A DNA stretch of 64,000 bases from Acidimicrobiales bacterium mtb01. Its GTDB lineage: Bacteria; Actinomycetota; Acidimicrobiia; Acidimicrobiales; Ilumatobacteraceae. Position 1 is the first letter of the stretch; every line of letters starts with the position of its first letter. A model generated the notes under the pieces. That model saw only the letters and a list, made by a program, of their open reading frames with translations. It ran no database searches and was not told the DNA's origin. Of the stretch, positions 32,217-41,877 are shown piece after piece. Position numbers and translations under genes: made by a program. The stretch covers positions 855,501 through 919,500 of the forward strand of contig NBNI01000007.1 of the NCBI GenBank assembly GCA_004379135.1, written 5' to 3'.

Positions 32217-33620
32217 TCAGCGGGACGGCGGGAAGGGAAATCCACCCGGCGCCGGACCAGCGCCCGGGAGTCCGGGCAGACCGCCGCCGAGTCCGGCCAG
32301 GGCCCCCAAACCGCCGCGCTTGCCCTTCTTGCCGCCGCCCATGCCACCCATGCGCTTCATCATCTTCTGCATCTCGGAGAACTGCTTCACGAGGCGATTG
32401 ACCTCGGCGATCGACCGACCACTCCCCTGCGCGATGCGCTGGCGACGACTGCCGTTGATGATCTCGGGCTTGCGCCGCTCGTCGGGGGTCATCGAACGGA
32501 TGATGGCCTCGATCGGCTTCAGGTCGTCGTCGCCGATCTGCGCGTTCTTCAACTCCTTGGGCATACCGGGCAACATTCCGAGCACGCCACCGAGCGGACC
32601 CATCTTCTTGAGCGACTGCATCTGCTCGAGGAAGTCGTCGAGCGTGAATTCGCCCTCCAGGAGTCGGGCCGCGGCCTGCTCGGCCTGATCCTTCTCGAAT
32701 GCCTTCTCGGCCTGTTCGATGAGCGTGAGTACGTCGCCCATGCCGAGGATGCGGCTGGCCATGCGGTCGGGATGGAACTGATCGAACGCGTCGAGCTTCT
32801 CGCCCGTGCTGGCGAACGCGATCGGACGGCCGATCACTTCCTTCACCGACAGTGCCGCGCCGCCGCGCGCGTCGCCGTCGAGTTTCGACAGGATGACGCC
32901 GTCGATCTGCAGCGCGGTGTGGAACGCCTCGGCGACGTTGACTGCGTCCTGGCCGGTCATCGCGTCGATCACGAGGAACGTGTAGTCGGGCGCGATCTGG
33001 TCGGAGATCCGGCGGATCTGCGCCATCATCTCGTCGTCGATGGCCAGGCGACCGGCGGTGTCGACGATGAGGACGTCCTTGCCCAGTCGGCGCGCTTCGG
33101 CCAGACCACGCGTGGCGGTGGCGACCGGGTCACCGGGTTCGCTGAACACCGGCACGTCGATCTGCGAGCCCAAGGTGCGCAACTGCTCGACGGCGGCCGG
33201 GCGTTGCAGGTCGGCGCCCACGAGAAGCGGATGGCGGCCCTGCGACTTGAACCAACGGGCCAACTTGGCCGAGTTGGTGGTCTTTCCCGAACCCTGCAGA
33301 CCCGCCATGAGGACGACGGTGGGCGGCTTGCTCGCGTACGAGATCTTGAGTGTCTCGCCGCCGAGGATCGCGGTGAGTTCGGCGTTGACGAGTTTGATGA
33401 TCTGCTGGCTGGGGTCGAGCGCTTTCGACTGCTCGATGCCGATGGCACCTTCGCGGATGCGCGCCACGACGTTGCGGACGACTCCGACGTTGACGTCGGC
33501 TTCGAGCAGCGCGGTGCGGATCTCCTTCAGCACCTCGTCGACATCGGCCTCGGAGAGACGGCCTTTGCCGCGAATGCGCTTGAAGATTCCCTCGAAGCGG
33601 CCGGACAGATTGTCGAACAT
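32217..33620 (-). CDS. ffh: signal recognition particle GTPase Ffh (SRP54)
   Basis: 467 residues. The N-domain is followed by the G-domain with GLQGSGKTT (107-115) and DTAGRLAIDDEMM, then the Met-rich M-domain (QMQSLKKMGPLGGVLGMLPGMPKEL and QKMMKRMGGMGGGKKGKRGG). It binds 4.5S RNA and signal sequences at the ribosome exit. A Gly/Pro-rich tail (about 438-467) is longer than usual. TAGCCT (33630-33635) ends 9 bases before the ATG. Confidence 0.98.
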   Translation of the reverse strand: MFDNLSGRFEGIFKRIRGKGRLSEADVDEVLKEIRTALLEADVNVGVVRNVVARIREGAIGIEQSKALDPSQQIIKLVNAELTAILGGETLKISYASKPPTVVLMAGLQGSGKTTNSAKLARWFKSQGRHPLLVGADLQRPAAVEQLRTLGSQIDVPVFSEPGDPVATATRGLAEARRLGKDVLIVDTAGRLAIDDEMMAQIRRISDQIAPDYTFLVIDAMTGQDAVNVAEAFHTALQIDGVILSKLDGDARGGAALSVKEVIGRPIAFASTGEKLDAFDQFHPDRMASRILGMGDVLTLIEQAEKAFEKDQAEQAAARLLEGEFTLDDFLEQMQSLKKMGPLGGVLGMLPGMPKELKNAQIGDDDLKPIEAIIRSMTPDERRKPEIINGSRRQRIAQGSGRSIAEVNRLVKQFSEMQKMMKRMGGMGGGKKGKRGGLGALAGLGGGLPGLPGAGPAPGGFPFPPSR

Positions 33621-33695
33621 GGTCGGGTCAGGCTAGCGATCGGGACTCCGCGGCCGTCCGGCCGTTCGTTCGGTCGTTCGTCCGGCTTCGGCGAC

Positions 33696-35159
33696 TCAGC
33701 CGACGTACACCTCGGTCACGACGCCATCGACCACGGTGAGATTCACACGCGCCGTCGAATAGTCCATCGTGATCGGAAATTCCTCGCCGTCACGGGCCAC
33801 CACGCGAACGACCCAACCCTGCGATTCGGCCGCTTCCACCGCGGCCTTCTCGGCGAGTCCGACCAGATCCTTCTCGGCACCCTTCGGAACATCGACTCCG
33901 GAGTGCGCGTCGTCGGGACCGGGCACCGCGGTATCGACCGTCACGTCACCCGGCGTCTCGGCCTGCTGTACGTACTCGTCGGGCATGGCCGAGACGAGAT
34001 AACGCGACTCGTAGCCGTCCTGCGTGGCCAAGAACGCGTATCCCGGCACGAGGTACACCGAGCCGTCCTCGCTCCAGACGTACACGAGCTCTTCTTCCAC
34101 GGCTTCGATGGTCACCGTGATCGTCTCGGGTTCGATCGGCACGGTGTCGATCGCCGGCATCGAATCGACCGGCAACGAGTCGACCGGCATCGGTTCGATG
34201 GCCGGTTCGATGGCGATGCCGCCACCGCGGGCCATCGGACCACCGGTTCCGGTCCACATGCCGTTGTATTCGTTCGTCATGCGCTCGAGCGCGGCGGTGG
34301 TGCCGACGCGCGGATACTCGGCGAACTTCTCGGGCTCGGCCAGCACGCCGCTGGCCCAGGTGAGTTCGCCGTTCTCGCCGTACGACGCGCTCATCGACAA
34401 CGGCGAGCGCACACCGTCGAGACGCACCCAGCCGGTCACGCTCGCGCTCCAGTCGTCGGCCCACGCGTCGATCGCGAGATCGTCGGCGGAGTATCCGAAC
34501 GCCACCGCCATCTCGCGGAACTTGGCGATCGCCTCGTCCTTCGACGGCACACCGACCGGCGGTTCGATGGCCGGTGGTTCGACGGGTGAACCGCACGGCA
34601 TGGTGAGATCGCTGGAAGCGATCGTCGAATCACCCGCGGCCGGATCGACTGCGGCCGGATCGACAGCGATCTCGGGCGGCACGACGCAACCCGGCGCCGA
34701 GACGACCGGTCCGTAGCCCTTCGAGTACCACCACGACAACATCGCGTCGCTCGACACGTTGATCGACGCTTCAGAACCGTCGGCCGATCCGGCCATCCAC
34801 GTCGTGTACTCCCACGGCTCGCCCACGCCTTCGGTGCGCTCGGCGAAGTCGCCGGCGATGTCGAAGTAATCGACCAGGAAACGCAACTTCTCATCGGTCG
34901 GCCGCGGATCAGCTGCTAGTACCCACGCCCAGGCCGGCGAATCGAGCGCCGGCAGATCGCCGCCGAACACGAAATTCCAATCGACCGGTCGGTACATCAT
35001 CTTGTCGCCGACCATCGGCGAGTTACCCGCCATCTCGGTTCCGGCCATCGCGGCGCCGCCGGTGGCGCGAATGATCGGTGGATTGGCACCATCGGGATCG
35101 TCTCCGCACGCCGCGACGAGCGCGAGAACCGAGACGATGGGGAGCACGTGGCGAACCAT
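33696..35159 (-). CDS. lipoprotein with C-terminal I78-like domain, unknown function
   Basis: 487 residues from ATG 35159, 7 bases after TACCGT. Signal peptide with lipobox (SVLALVAACGDD). A large acidic extracellular part follows with no recognised domain and a low-complexity Pro/Ile/Glu/Ser stretch (AIEPAIEPMPVDSLPVDSMP). The last about 60 residues (KDLVGLAEKAAVEAAESQGW, VVRVVARDGEEFPITMDYSTARVNLTV, GVVTEVYVG) fit the proteinase-inhibitor I78 fold pattern. It stands between ffh and ftsY, which are usually close neighbours. It may be a surface inhibitor or binding protein. Confidence 0.72.
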   Translation of the reverse strand: MVRHVLPIVSVLALVAACGDDPDGANPPIIRATGGAAMAGTEMAGNSPMVGDKMMYRPVDWNFVFGGDLPALDSPAWAWVLAADPRPTDEKLRFLVDYFDIAGDFAERTEGVGEPWEYTTWMAGSADGSEASINVSSDAMLSWWYSKGYGPVVSAPGCVVPPEIAVDPAAVDPAAGDSTIASSDLTMPCGSPVEPPAIEPPVGVPSKDEAIAKFREMAVAFGYSADDLAIDAWADDWSASVTGWVRLDGVRSPLSMSASYGENGELTWASGVLAEPEKFAEYPRVGTTAALERMTNEYNGMWTGTGGPMARGGGIAIEPAIEPMPVDSLPVDSMPAIDTVPIEPETITVTIEAVEEELVYVWSEDGSVYLVPGYAFLATQDGYESRYLVSAMPDEYVQQAETPGDVTVDTAVPGPDDAHSGVDVPKGAEKDLVGLAEKAAVEAAESQGWVVRVVARDGEEFPITMDYSTARVNLTVVDGVVTEVYVG

Positions 35160-35166
35160 GTCCGTT

Positions 35167-35172
35167 ACGGTA
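35167..35172 (-). promoter_or_regulatory. -10 hexamer TACCGT for the I78-like lipoprotein
   Basis: TACCGT on the minus strand ends 7 bases before ATG 35159. Two in-frame ATG codons further upstream are thereby disfavoured. Confidence 0.5.
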
Positions 35173-35257
35173 CGGCTGGAACTGAGTCGAGTCATGGCAC
35201 TCTGACGTTCGGTGACGGGTGTCCGGTTCCCGTTTTCACGCGAATTCTCGGGAGACG

Positions 35258-36439
35258 TCACGCGACGTCGAGCAGGGCCCCCACGAATTCGTTCGGGTCG
35301 AACTGCACCAGATCGGCGATGGTTTCGCCCAGACCCACCAACTTCACCGGCAGACCCAATTCGGTCTCGATCGCGAAGACGATCCCGCCCTTGGCCGAGC
35401 CGTCGAGTTTGGTGAGCACGACACCGGTGACACCGGCGGCTTCGGTGAACTCGCGGGCCTGCGCGAGTCCGTTCTGACCCGTCGTCGCGTCGATCACGAG
35501 GAGCACCTCGGTGACCTCGCCGGGGTCCTTCGATGCGACACGACGAACCTTGCGCAGCTCTTCAATCAAGTTGCTCTTGTTCTGCAATCGTCCGGCGGTG
35601 TCGCCGAGCACCAGCGCCACCCCCTTGGCGTTGGCCCGCTGCACACCGTCGTAGATGACCGAACTCGGATCGCCACCTTCGGCCCCGCGCACCAGTTCGG
35701 CACCCGAGCGGTCGGCCCACGTTCCGAGTTGCTCGGCCGCCGCGGCGCGGAAGGTGTCGCCGGCGGCCAGGATCACCGATCGGCCGCCCGCCATCTGCTG
35801 TGCCGCCACCTTGCCGATGGTGGTGGTCTTGCCGACTCCGTTCACTCCGACGAACAACCAGACGTTCACCCGGCCGGCCGACGCGAGCGACTCGTCGAAG
35901 CGCAACGAGCGATCGGCTCCGTGCAGACGAGCCGTCATGTCGGCCGCCAGGGCCGCGATGAGCTCGTCGGGAGTCTGGATGGCCTTCGACTTCACGCGCT
36001 CGCGAAGTCCGTCGAGCAGAGCGGTGGTCACACCGATGCCCACGTCGGCGCGCAGCAGGGCCTCTTCGAGATCGTCCCACGTGTCGTTGCCGATGCCCTG
36101 ACGCGAACGAACACCGCCGAGAACGCCGGCCATGGCCGCGGCCGCCTTGCCCATGCGCTCACGGAAGGATGGCGTCCGTTCTTCGACGAGAGGCTCGACA
36201 ACGATCTGTTCCGGCGCGGGCTCGACGACAGGCTCGACGACGATCGGTTCCGGCACGGGTGCGAGGACCGGTGGTTCGATCCGCGGCGGAGCCGTGCGAA
36301 TCTCGGGCATCGCGGTCCCGACGGACGACGATGACGACGATGACGACGACATCGAGCGACGCCGGCTGACGACCACCACGCCGAGGCCGAACACCACGGC
36401 CACCACGAGCAAGATGATGATCAGCGTCTGAGCGTTCAT
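35258..36439 (-). CDS. ftsY: signal recognition particle receptor FtsY
   Basis: 393 residues. It begins with a true transmembrane helix (about 5-25), a run of eleven Ser residues (29-39 nearly pure) and a Pro/Val/Glu-rich acidic linker (45-90). The N-domain and G-domain follow with FVGVNGVGKTTTIGKVA (197-213) and DTAGRLQNKSNL. E. coli FtsY has no such helix; actinobacterial types often do. The Ser run is encoded by a GAC/GAT/GTC-like trinucleotide tract around 36319-36357. It follows smc by 16 bases and is probably in its transcript. Confidence 0.97.
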   Translation of the reverse strand: MNAQTLIIILLVVAVVFGLGVVVVSRRRSMSSSSSSSSSVGTAMPEIRTAPPRIEPPVLAPVPEPIVVEPVVEPAPEQIVVEPLVEERTPSFRERMGKAAAAMAGVLGGVRSRQGIGNDTWDDLEEALLRADVGIGVTTALLDGLRERVKSKAIQTPDELIAALAADMTARLHGADRSLRFDESLASAGRVNVWLFVGVNGVGKTTTIGKVAAQQMAGGRSVILAAGDTFRAAAAEQLGTWADRSGAELVRGAEGGDPSSVIYDGVQRANAKGVALVLGDTAGRLQNKSNLIEELRKVRRVASKDPGEVTEVLLVIDATTGQNGLAQAREFTEAAGVTGVVLTKLDGSAKGGIVFAIETELGLPVKLVGLGETIADLVQFDPNEFVGALLDVA

Positions 36440-36455
36440 TCCACCGACGTGTCTA

Positions 36456-39400
36456 TCAGGACGATGCGCTGCTCTTCTCGGTCACGACCTTCGACGAACC
36501 GCCGGGCTGCATCGTGACGCCGAGCAGGCAGTCACCGGCCTCCATGGTGCGCTTCTGGTGGCTCACGATGATGAGCTGAGCATCCTTGCGGAACTCGTTC
36601 ACGAGGCCGAGGAATCGATGCAGGTTCACGTCGTCGAGCGCGGCCTCGACCTCGTCCATCACGTAGAAGGGCGACGGACGGCTGCGGAACACCGCGAACA
36701 GGAAACCCAGGGCCGTGAGGCTGCGCTCGCCACCGGAGAGCAGGCTCAACTTCTTCACGTTCTTGCCGCTCGGTTTGGCCTCGACCTCGATACCCGTGTT
36801 GAGGAGGTCGTCCGGGTTGGTGAGGACGAGCCGACCGGTTCCGCCCGGGAACAACATGGCGAACAGTTGAGTGAAGTTCGCGCTCACGTCGGCGTACGCG
36901 GCCGCGAACACCTGCTGGATCTCGGTGTCGATGGCCTGGATCACGCGCATCAACTCGCGGCGGGTGTTGCGCACGTCCTCGAGTTGAGCCTCGAGGAAGG
37001 TGTGGCGTTCCTGGAGTTCGGTGAACTCCTGGAGGGCAAGAGGATTGATGGGGCCCATGAGACGCAGTTCGCGTTCGAGTTCGCGCACGCGAGCCAGCGG
37101 ATTGGTTCCCTCCGGCAACGGCGGCAACTCGGCCGCTTCGGCCACGCTCGGTTCGACTTCGAGGTCGCGACGAAGCGTCTCGACCGTGGTCTCGAGACGC
37201 AGCTTCGTCTCGGCTTCCTCGAGTTCGCCGCGACGCGACAATTCGCGCACTTCTTCGAGTTCGCGTTCGGCGGCCGAACGGGCCTTGCGCATCGAATCGA
37301 GCCGCGTGGCCAACTCGCGCACTTCGTCGCTCTGACGACGGCGACGCTCGTGCAGATCGGCCAGACGCACCTCGATGCGCTGACGATGGCCTTCGACGAT
37401 CGCGCCGAGTCGATCGGTGGCCCGGATGATGCGCTCGATGCGCTCGCGATGCGACGCCACTTCGCTGCGGGCGGCGGCGTCGGCTTCGAGACGGCGTTCG
37501 GCGTCGGCCAGACGGGACTCGAGGAACTGGCGACGTTCGAGGAGACCAGCCGACCGCACTTCGAGGTCACGGCGACGACCCGACAGCAGAGCCGCCTTGG
37601 CGTCGAGCGACGCGCGCGCCTCACCACGAACACGAGCCGCCTCGACTTCGGCCGCCTCGTCGCGTTCGAGAGTGGGGAGCACGCGTTCGAGTTCGGCCAC
37701 ACGCGAACGCTGGCCGCCGAGACGCTCCTCGAGCTCGTGGCGGGTGACGTCGAGGCCTTCCACCTCGGACGAGTGTTCGCGACGCTCGCTCTGCACTCGG
37801 GCCAACGCCTCGGAGGCCGCGGTGAAGGACGCGTCGTTGGCATCGAGTTTCTTCTTGCCGTCGGCTTCTTGCTGACGAGCCACCTGTTGCTCGACTGCGG
37901 CGGCCCGAACCTCGTCGTCGCGACGGGCCAGATTCACCGTCGCCGATTCGGCGCGGGCGACCGCTTCGTCGAGGGCGGCGGCGGTGGCTCCGCCTCCACC
38001 CGTTCCGATTCGCCAGCCCGACGACGTGAAGCGATCACCTTCGGCGGTCACGGCGACGAGACCGGGGTCGGCGATCACCGCGTCGACGGCGGCGGTCCAG
38101 TCGGCGACGCGCACCGCTCGCGCGAGCAACACGTCGAGCAGGCCGTCCACACCGGGACGCCGTCCGCGCACGTGCGGCCGCACGGCCTGCGCCCCGGTCG
38201 GCACCGCGGTCGGTGTCGCGGCTCGCGCGCCCAGGGCGAGCACCGCACCACTCGCGGTCGACGTGCGCAGCCGTTCGATCGCGCGGCGAGCCGCCGCCGG
38301 ATCGTCGACGACGACGGCCGACACCGCTTCACCGAGAGCGGCCTCGACCGCTTCGCCCCAGCCATCGTCGATTTCGATCACGTCGAGCAGTGCACCGACC
38401 ACTCCGGTCACGTCGCGCAGAACTTCGGCGCCGGCGCGGGCGCGCGCACCGTCGAGCGCCAACTGCAGGGCTTCGGCGCGGGCCTGCCAGCGCGACAGAT
38501 CGGCCTGGGCGTCGGAACGGGCGTTCACCGCCGCTTCGTACGTGGCATCGGCCGTCATGCGTCGCGACTCGGCCGTGGTCATCTCGTTGACGAGCGGGGC
38601 CTCCACCGCCTGGGCCTGCTCGAGTTCGCCGCGCAACCGTTGGATCTCACCGGCCAGGCGGCCGTCGCGTTCGGTCAGACTCTCGAGACGCGTCGTGAGA
38701 CGGCGGTACTCGGATTCGGCTGCTTCGAGCGCGGCGCGCAAGGTGCGCAACTCGCCTCGAACCTCGGCCGCCGCGCTGGATGCCGACTGCGACGACGACA
38801 ACTCGTCGAACAGTGTGGCGGCCGCGGCCTTCTCACCTTCGAACACGGCTTCGTCGGTGGCGAGTTCGCGACCCTCGGGTTCGAGTCGAGCGATACCGGC
38901 CTCGACGTCGCCGAGTTCGGCGCGCAGAGCGGCGGCGTCCGCTTCGAGACTCGCGACCAGGCCCGAATCCATGAGTTGTCCGCGATCGCGCTCGTACGAG
39001 CGGCGGCGTTCGACGAGAAGCATCGAGATGCCGCGCGCGCGTTCGCGCAATTGCTCGACTCGCAGCAATTCGTCCGACAGTCCGCTCTCGCCGCGGGCCG
39101 ACAGTTCGGATTCGGCGGCCATGACACCGGTGTCGAGTTCGGCCAGTTGCTTGCGCAACTCGCCCTCACGACGCGTCGCCTCGGCCCGGTCGCCCGCCAA
39201 TGCTTCGAGACGACGGCGGAATCCGGCGATCTCACGACCGGCCAGGAAGATCTGCAGTGCGCTCAATTCGGCCACGAGATCTCCGTGGCGACGCGCAGCC
39301 TCGGCCTGTCGCTCGAGCGGGCGCAATTGACGGCGGACCTCGCGCAAGAGATCCTGCACGCGCAAGAGACTGGCTTCGGTGGCTTCGAGCCGCCGTTCGG

Positions 39401-39929
39401 ACTTCTCCTTGCGCTTGCGGAACTTCAGGACTCCCGCGGCTTCTTCGATGATCGCGCGACGATCCTCGGGACGTGCGTTGAGCACCGCGTCGATCTGTCC
39501 CTGGCTGACGATCACGTGCTGCTGGCGGCCGACTCCCGCATCCGAGAGGAGTTCTTGCACGTCGAGCAAGCGGCATTGGACGCCATTGATCGCGTACTCG
39601 CTCTCGCCGGTTCGGAACAGCGTGCGACTGACGCTCACTTCGCTGAACTCGACGGGAAGGAGGCCGGCCGAGTTGTCGAGAGTGAGAGTTACCTCGGCGC
39701 GACCGAGGGCCGGACGCTTGGCGGTGCCGGCGAAGATGACGTCGTCCATCTTCTGACTGCGCACGGCGCTGGGTGCCTGGGCGCCGAGGACCCAGGCGAT
39801 GGCATCGACGACGTTCGACTTGCCCGAACCGTTGGGTCCGACCACCACCGTGACCCCCGGTTCGAGGTCCATGACGGTGGTGTCGGCGAAGGACTTGAAG
39901 CCCTTGAGGGTCAGCGTCTTCAGGAACAC
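36456..39929 (-). CDS. smc: chromosome segregation ATPase SMC
   Basis: 1157 residues. ATPase head halves at each end (Walker A GPNGSGKSN at 31-39; signature LSGGERSLTALGF and Walker B PFYVMDEVEAALDD near the C-terminus). They are separated by two long coiled coils and a central hinge (about 500-640). It condenses and segregates chromosomes with ScpAB. GTG 39929 is chosen because MFLKTLTLKGFKSFA matches the family start; the upstream open frame is unrelated. TAGGGT lies 10 bases before it. Confidence 0.97.
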   Translation of the reverse strand: MFLKTLTLKGFKSFADTTVMDLEPGVTVVVGPNGSGKSNVVDAIAWVLGAQAPSAVRSQKMDDVIFAGTAKRPALGRAEVTLTLDNSAGLLPVEFSEVSVSRTLFRTGESEYAINGVQCRLLDVQELLSDAGVGRQQHVIVSQGQIDAVLNARPEDRRAIIEEAAGVLKFRKRKEKSERRLEATEASLLRVQDLLREVRRQLRPLERQAEAARRHGDLVAELSALQIFLAGREIAGFRRRLEALAGDRAEATRREGELRKQLAELDTGVMAAESELSARGESGLSDELLRVEQLRERARGISMLLVERRRSYERDRGQLMDSGLVASLEADAAALRAELGDVEAGIARLEPEGRELATDEAVFEGEKAAAATLFDELSSSQSASSAAAEVRGELRTLRAALEAAESEYRRLTTRLESLTERDGRLAGEIQRLRGELEQAQAVEAPLVNEMTTAESRRMTADATYEAAVNARSDAQADLSRWQARAEALQLALDGARARAGAEVLRDVTGVVGALLDVIEIDDGWGEAVEAALGEAVSAVVVDDPAAARRAIERLRTSTASGAVLALGARAATPTAVPTGAQAVRPHVRGRRPGVDGLLDVLLARAVRVADWTAAVDAVIADPGLVAVTAEGDRFTSSGWRIGTGGGGATAAALDEAVARAESATVNLARRDDEVRAAAVEQQVARQQEADGKKKLDANDASFTAASEALARVQSERREHSSEVEGLDVTRHELEERLGGQRSRVAELERVLPTLERDEAAEVEAARVRGEARASLDAKAALLSGRRRDLEVRSAGLLERRQFLESRLADAERRLEADAAARSEVASHRERIERIIRATDRLGAIVEGHRQRIEVRLADLHERRRRQSDEVRELATRLDSMRKARSAAERELEEVRELSRRGELEEAETKLRLETTVETLRRDLEVEPSVAEAAELPPLPEGTNPLARVRELERELRLMGPINPLALQEFTELQERHTFLEAQLEDVRNTRRELMRVIQAIDTEIQQVFAAAYADVSANFTQLFAMLFPGGTGRLVLTNPDDLLNTGIEVEAKPSGKNVKKLSLLSGGERSLTALGFLFAVFRSRPSPFYVMDEVEAALDDVNLHRFLGLVNEFRKDAQLIIVSHQKRTMEAGDCLLGVTMQPGGSSKVVTEKSSASS

Positions 39930-39985
39930 GGCACGAGCGACCCTAGTGGACGGACCCGCAGGTGGGCCGGAAGTTCGGACCGGTC

Positions 39986-40822
39986 TCAGCGCTGGCAGAC
40001 CCGGCACCACGACGTGGTCCGGCCGGCCACCACCGCACTGGTCACCACACCCCGGCGACACGTGATGCACCGCTCGCCGGCGCGGCCGTACACGCGGTGA
40101 TTCTCCTGGAACGAGCCGCCTTCACCCGCCACGTCGACGTATTGCGCGTCGCCGAGAGTCGAACCACCCATCGCGACGGCGTCACCGAGCACCGACAGCA
40201 CGGCGTCGCGAAGACGAGCGACCTTCCCACCGGTGACCCGATTGGCCGGGCGCAGCGGACTGATGCCGGCCCGATGAAGGATCTCGTCGCCGTAGATGTT
40301 GCCGATCCCGGCGATCACGTGCTGATCGAGGAGCAACGCCTTCATCCCGCGACGCGTCGAGCGCAGCATCGAGCGCAATTCGTTCGTCGTCAACTCGTCG
40401 ACCAACGGGTCGACACCGAGCGCCGCGACGTCGGGCACCACTCGCTCGGCTTCGCGCGGGTCGTAGGCGACCACTTCGCCGAACGTCCGCGGATCGACGA
40501 ATCGGAATTCCTCGCCGGCCCCGATGCCGAGCACCACATGGGTGTGCAACGGCCGCGGAGAGTCATCACGGTCGATCAGCACCTGTCCGCTCATGCGGAG
40601 GTGGATCATCAGCACGTCCCCGGTGTCGAGCGGGCACAACAAGTACTTGCCGCGCCGCTGAGCGTCGATCGGCGTGGCTCCGGAGAGTCGAGCGATCAAC
40701 TCCTCGCGACTCGTGCGGCGAACCGATCGTTCGCGGCCGACCCACACGTGCTCGACGCGTCGACCCACGAATCGTTCGGCCAGCCCTCGTCGGACCGTTT
40801 CGACTTCGGGCAGCTCAGGCAC
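39986..40822 (-). CDS. mutM: formamidopyrimidine-DNA glycosylase
   Basis: A base-excision enzyme removing 8-oxoguanine. 278 residues from GTG 40822 so that catalytic Pro2-Glu3 is exposed (PELPEVETVRRGL). Helix-two-turn-helix IAGIGNIYGDEILHRAGI, then the C-terminal zinc finger CITC...CRVC. The GTG overlaps the rnc stop by 8 bases (GTGCCTGA). Confidence 0.97.
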   Translation of the reverse strand: MPELPEVETVRRGLAERFVGRRVEHVWVGRERSVRRTSREELIARLSGATPIDAQRRGKYLLCPLDTGDVLMIHLRMSGQVLIDRDDSPRPLHTHVVLGIGAGEEFRFVDPRTFGEVVAYDPREAERVVPDVAALGVDPLVDELTTNELRSMLRSTRRGMKALLLDQHVIAGIGNIYGDEILHRAGISPLRPANRVTGGKVARLRDAVLSVLGDAVAMGGSTLGDAQYVDVAGEGGSFQENHRVYGRAGERCITCRRGVVTSAVVAGRTTSWCRVCQR

Positions 40823-41531
40823 GCGAGATGTCGACGCCGCGCGACGTGAGCACGTCGAGAGCGCGCGCCGAGGCGTCCTGGATCGCGGCCTTCTTCGAAC
40901 GGCCGTGACCGGAAGCCATGACTTCGCCTTCGACGACGATGGTGGCCCCGAACGTCGGCTCGTGGGCCGCGCCCGCACTGGTGGTCTCGACGATGGGCGG
41001 ACGCCCGAACTCACGCGTGCACACTCGAATCAGCAGACTGCGCGAATCGAGCAGGTGCAGTCGCTTGACGACCTCGCGCATGCGCTTGCTCACCAACCTG
41101 CGGACGAAGGAACGCGATTTGACCACACCCCCATCGAGGTAAAGGGCTCCGATCACGGCTTCGAGCGCGTCGGCCAGAATCGACGTCTTGCCTCGTCCAC
41201 CGGCGTTCTCCTCGCCGGCGCCGAGCAGGAGCCACCGTCCAAGATCGAGATCGGCCGCGATCGACGCCAGCGTCTCGGCGTTCACGAGCGCCTTGCGCAG
41301 ATCGGTGAGGGCACCTTCGGGGAGGTCGGGATACTTCGCGACGACGAGGTCGGCCACGACCCAACCGAGCACGGCGTCACCGAGGAATTCGAGACGTTCG
41401 TTCGACGGCGCACCGTCGTTCTCGGCGCACCACGACCGATGGGCCAGGGCCTGCTCGAGCAGGGCCGGGTTCTTGAAGCGATATCCGGTGTGCTCGGCCA
41501 GCCAGTCGTGAACCGTGGCCGCCTCGCCCAC
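40815..41531 (-). CDS. rnc: ribonuclease III
   Basis: 238 residues. The RNase III domain has the signature NERLEFLGDAVL (44-55) and ILADALEAVIGALYLDGG. A double-stranded RNA-binding domain follows (about 160-230, with GHGRSKKAAIQDASARAL). It processes rRNA and mRNA. It starts 2 bases after the acpP stop and overlaps mutM. Confidence 0.97.
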   Translation of the reverse strand: MGEAATVHDWLAEHTGYRFKNPALLEQALAHRSWCAENDGAPSNERLEFLGDAVLGWVVADLVVAKYPDLPEGALTDLRKALVNAETLASIAADLDLGRWLLLGAGEENAGGRGKTSILADALEAVIGALYLDGGVVKSRSFVRRLVSKRMREVVKRLHLLDSRSLLIRVCTREFGRPPIVETTSAGAAHEPTFGATIVVEGEVMASGHGRSKKAAIQDASARALDVLTSRGVDISRA

Positions 41532-41533
41532 GG

Positions 41534-41836
41534 TCAGCTCCGGCGCGCCTGGACCTGCGCGTACACGAAGTCGACCGCGTCGCGAACCGTCTTCAGGTCG
41601 GCGAGATCCTCGTCCTCGATGCGGAACCCAACCGTGCGCTCGCTCAGTTCTTCTTCGAGCGCTTCGACCAGTTCGACCAAGGCGAGCGAATCGGCGCCGA
41701 GGTCGTCCTTGAAGGACTGACCTTCGGAGATCGACTCGGGGTCGACTTCGAGGATGTCGACGAGCTGATCGCGAACGATCGCGAAGATCTCGTCACGACC
41801 GAGCGGTCCGGGAACGACATGGGTTTCAGCGGGCAC
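41534..41836 (-). CDS. acpP: acyl carrier protein
   Basis: 100 residues from GTG 41836, with GGAGG just upstream. The phosphopantetheine site is Ser50 in GADSLALVELVEALEEEL. The N-terminus is about 20 residues longer than E. coli ACP, and Arg/Ser end the chain. It lies next to plsX and rnc as in many bacteria and serves fatty acid synthesis. Confidence 0.93.
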   Translation of the reverse strand: MPAETHVVPGPLGRDEIFAIVRDQLVDILEVDPESISEGQSFKDDLGADSLALVELVEALEEELSERTVGFRIEDEDLADLKTVRDAVDFVYAQVQARRS

Positions 41837-41877
41837 GATGCCTCCGTAGGGAACGAACACTCACAGAGTAGTCGGGG

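Noticed and set aside
33650-33692. Repeated CGTTCG/TCCGG words between ffh and the lipoprotein gene
   Set aside because: Short imperfect repeats in GC-rich sequence with no consistent unit or pairing; not a CRISPR or binding array.
32151-34589. 812-codon plus-strand frame opposite ffh and the lipoprotein
   Set aside because: It crosses two well-supported minus-strand genes and shows no family similarity.
36558-40100. Very long open frame (about 1180 codons) on the strand opposite smc
   Set aside because: It mirrors the smc coding frame; GC-rich third positions keep antisense frames open. No domain is recognisable and it has no start signals.
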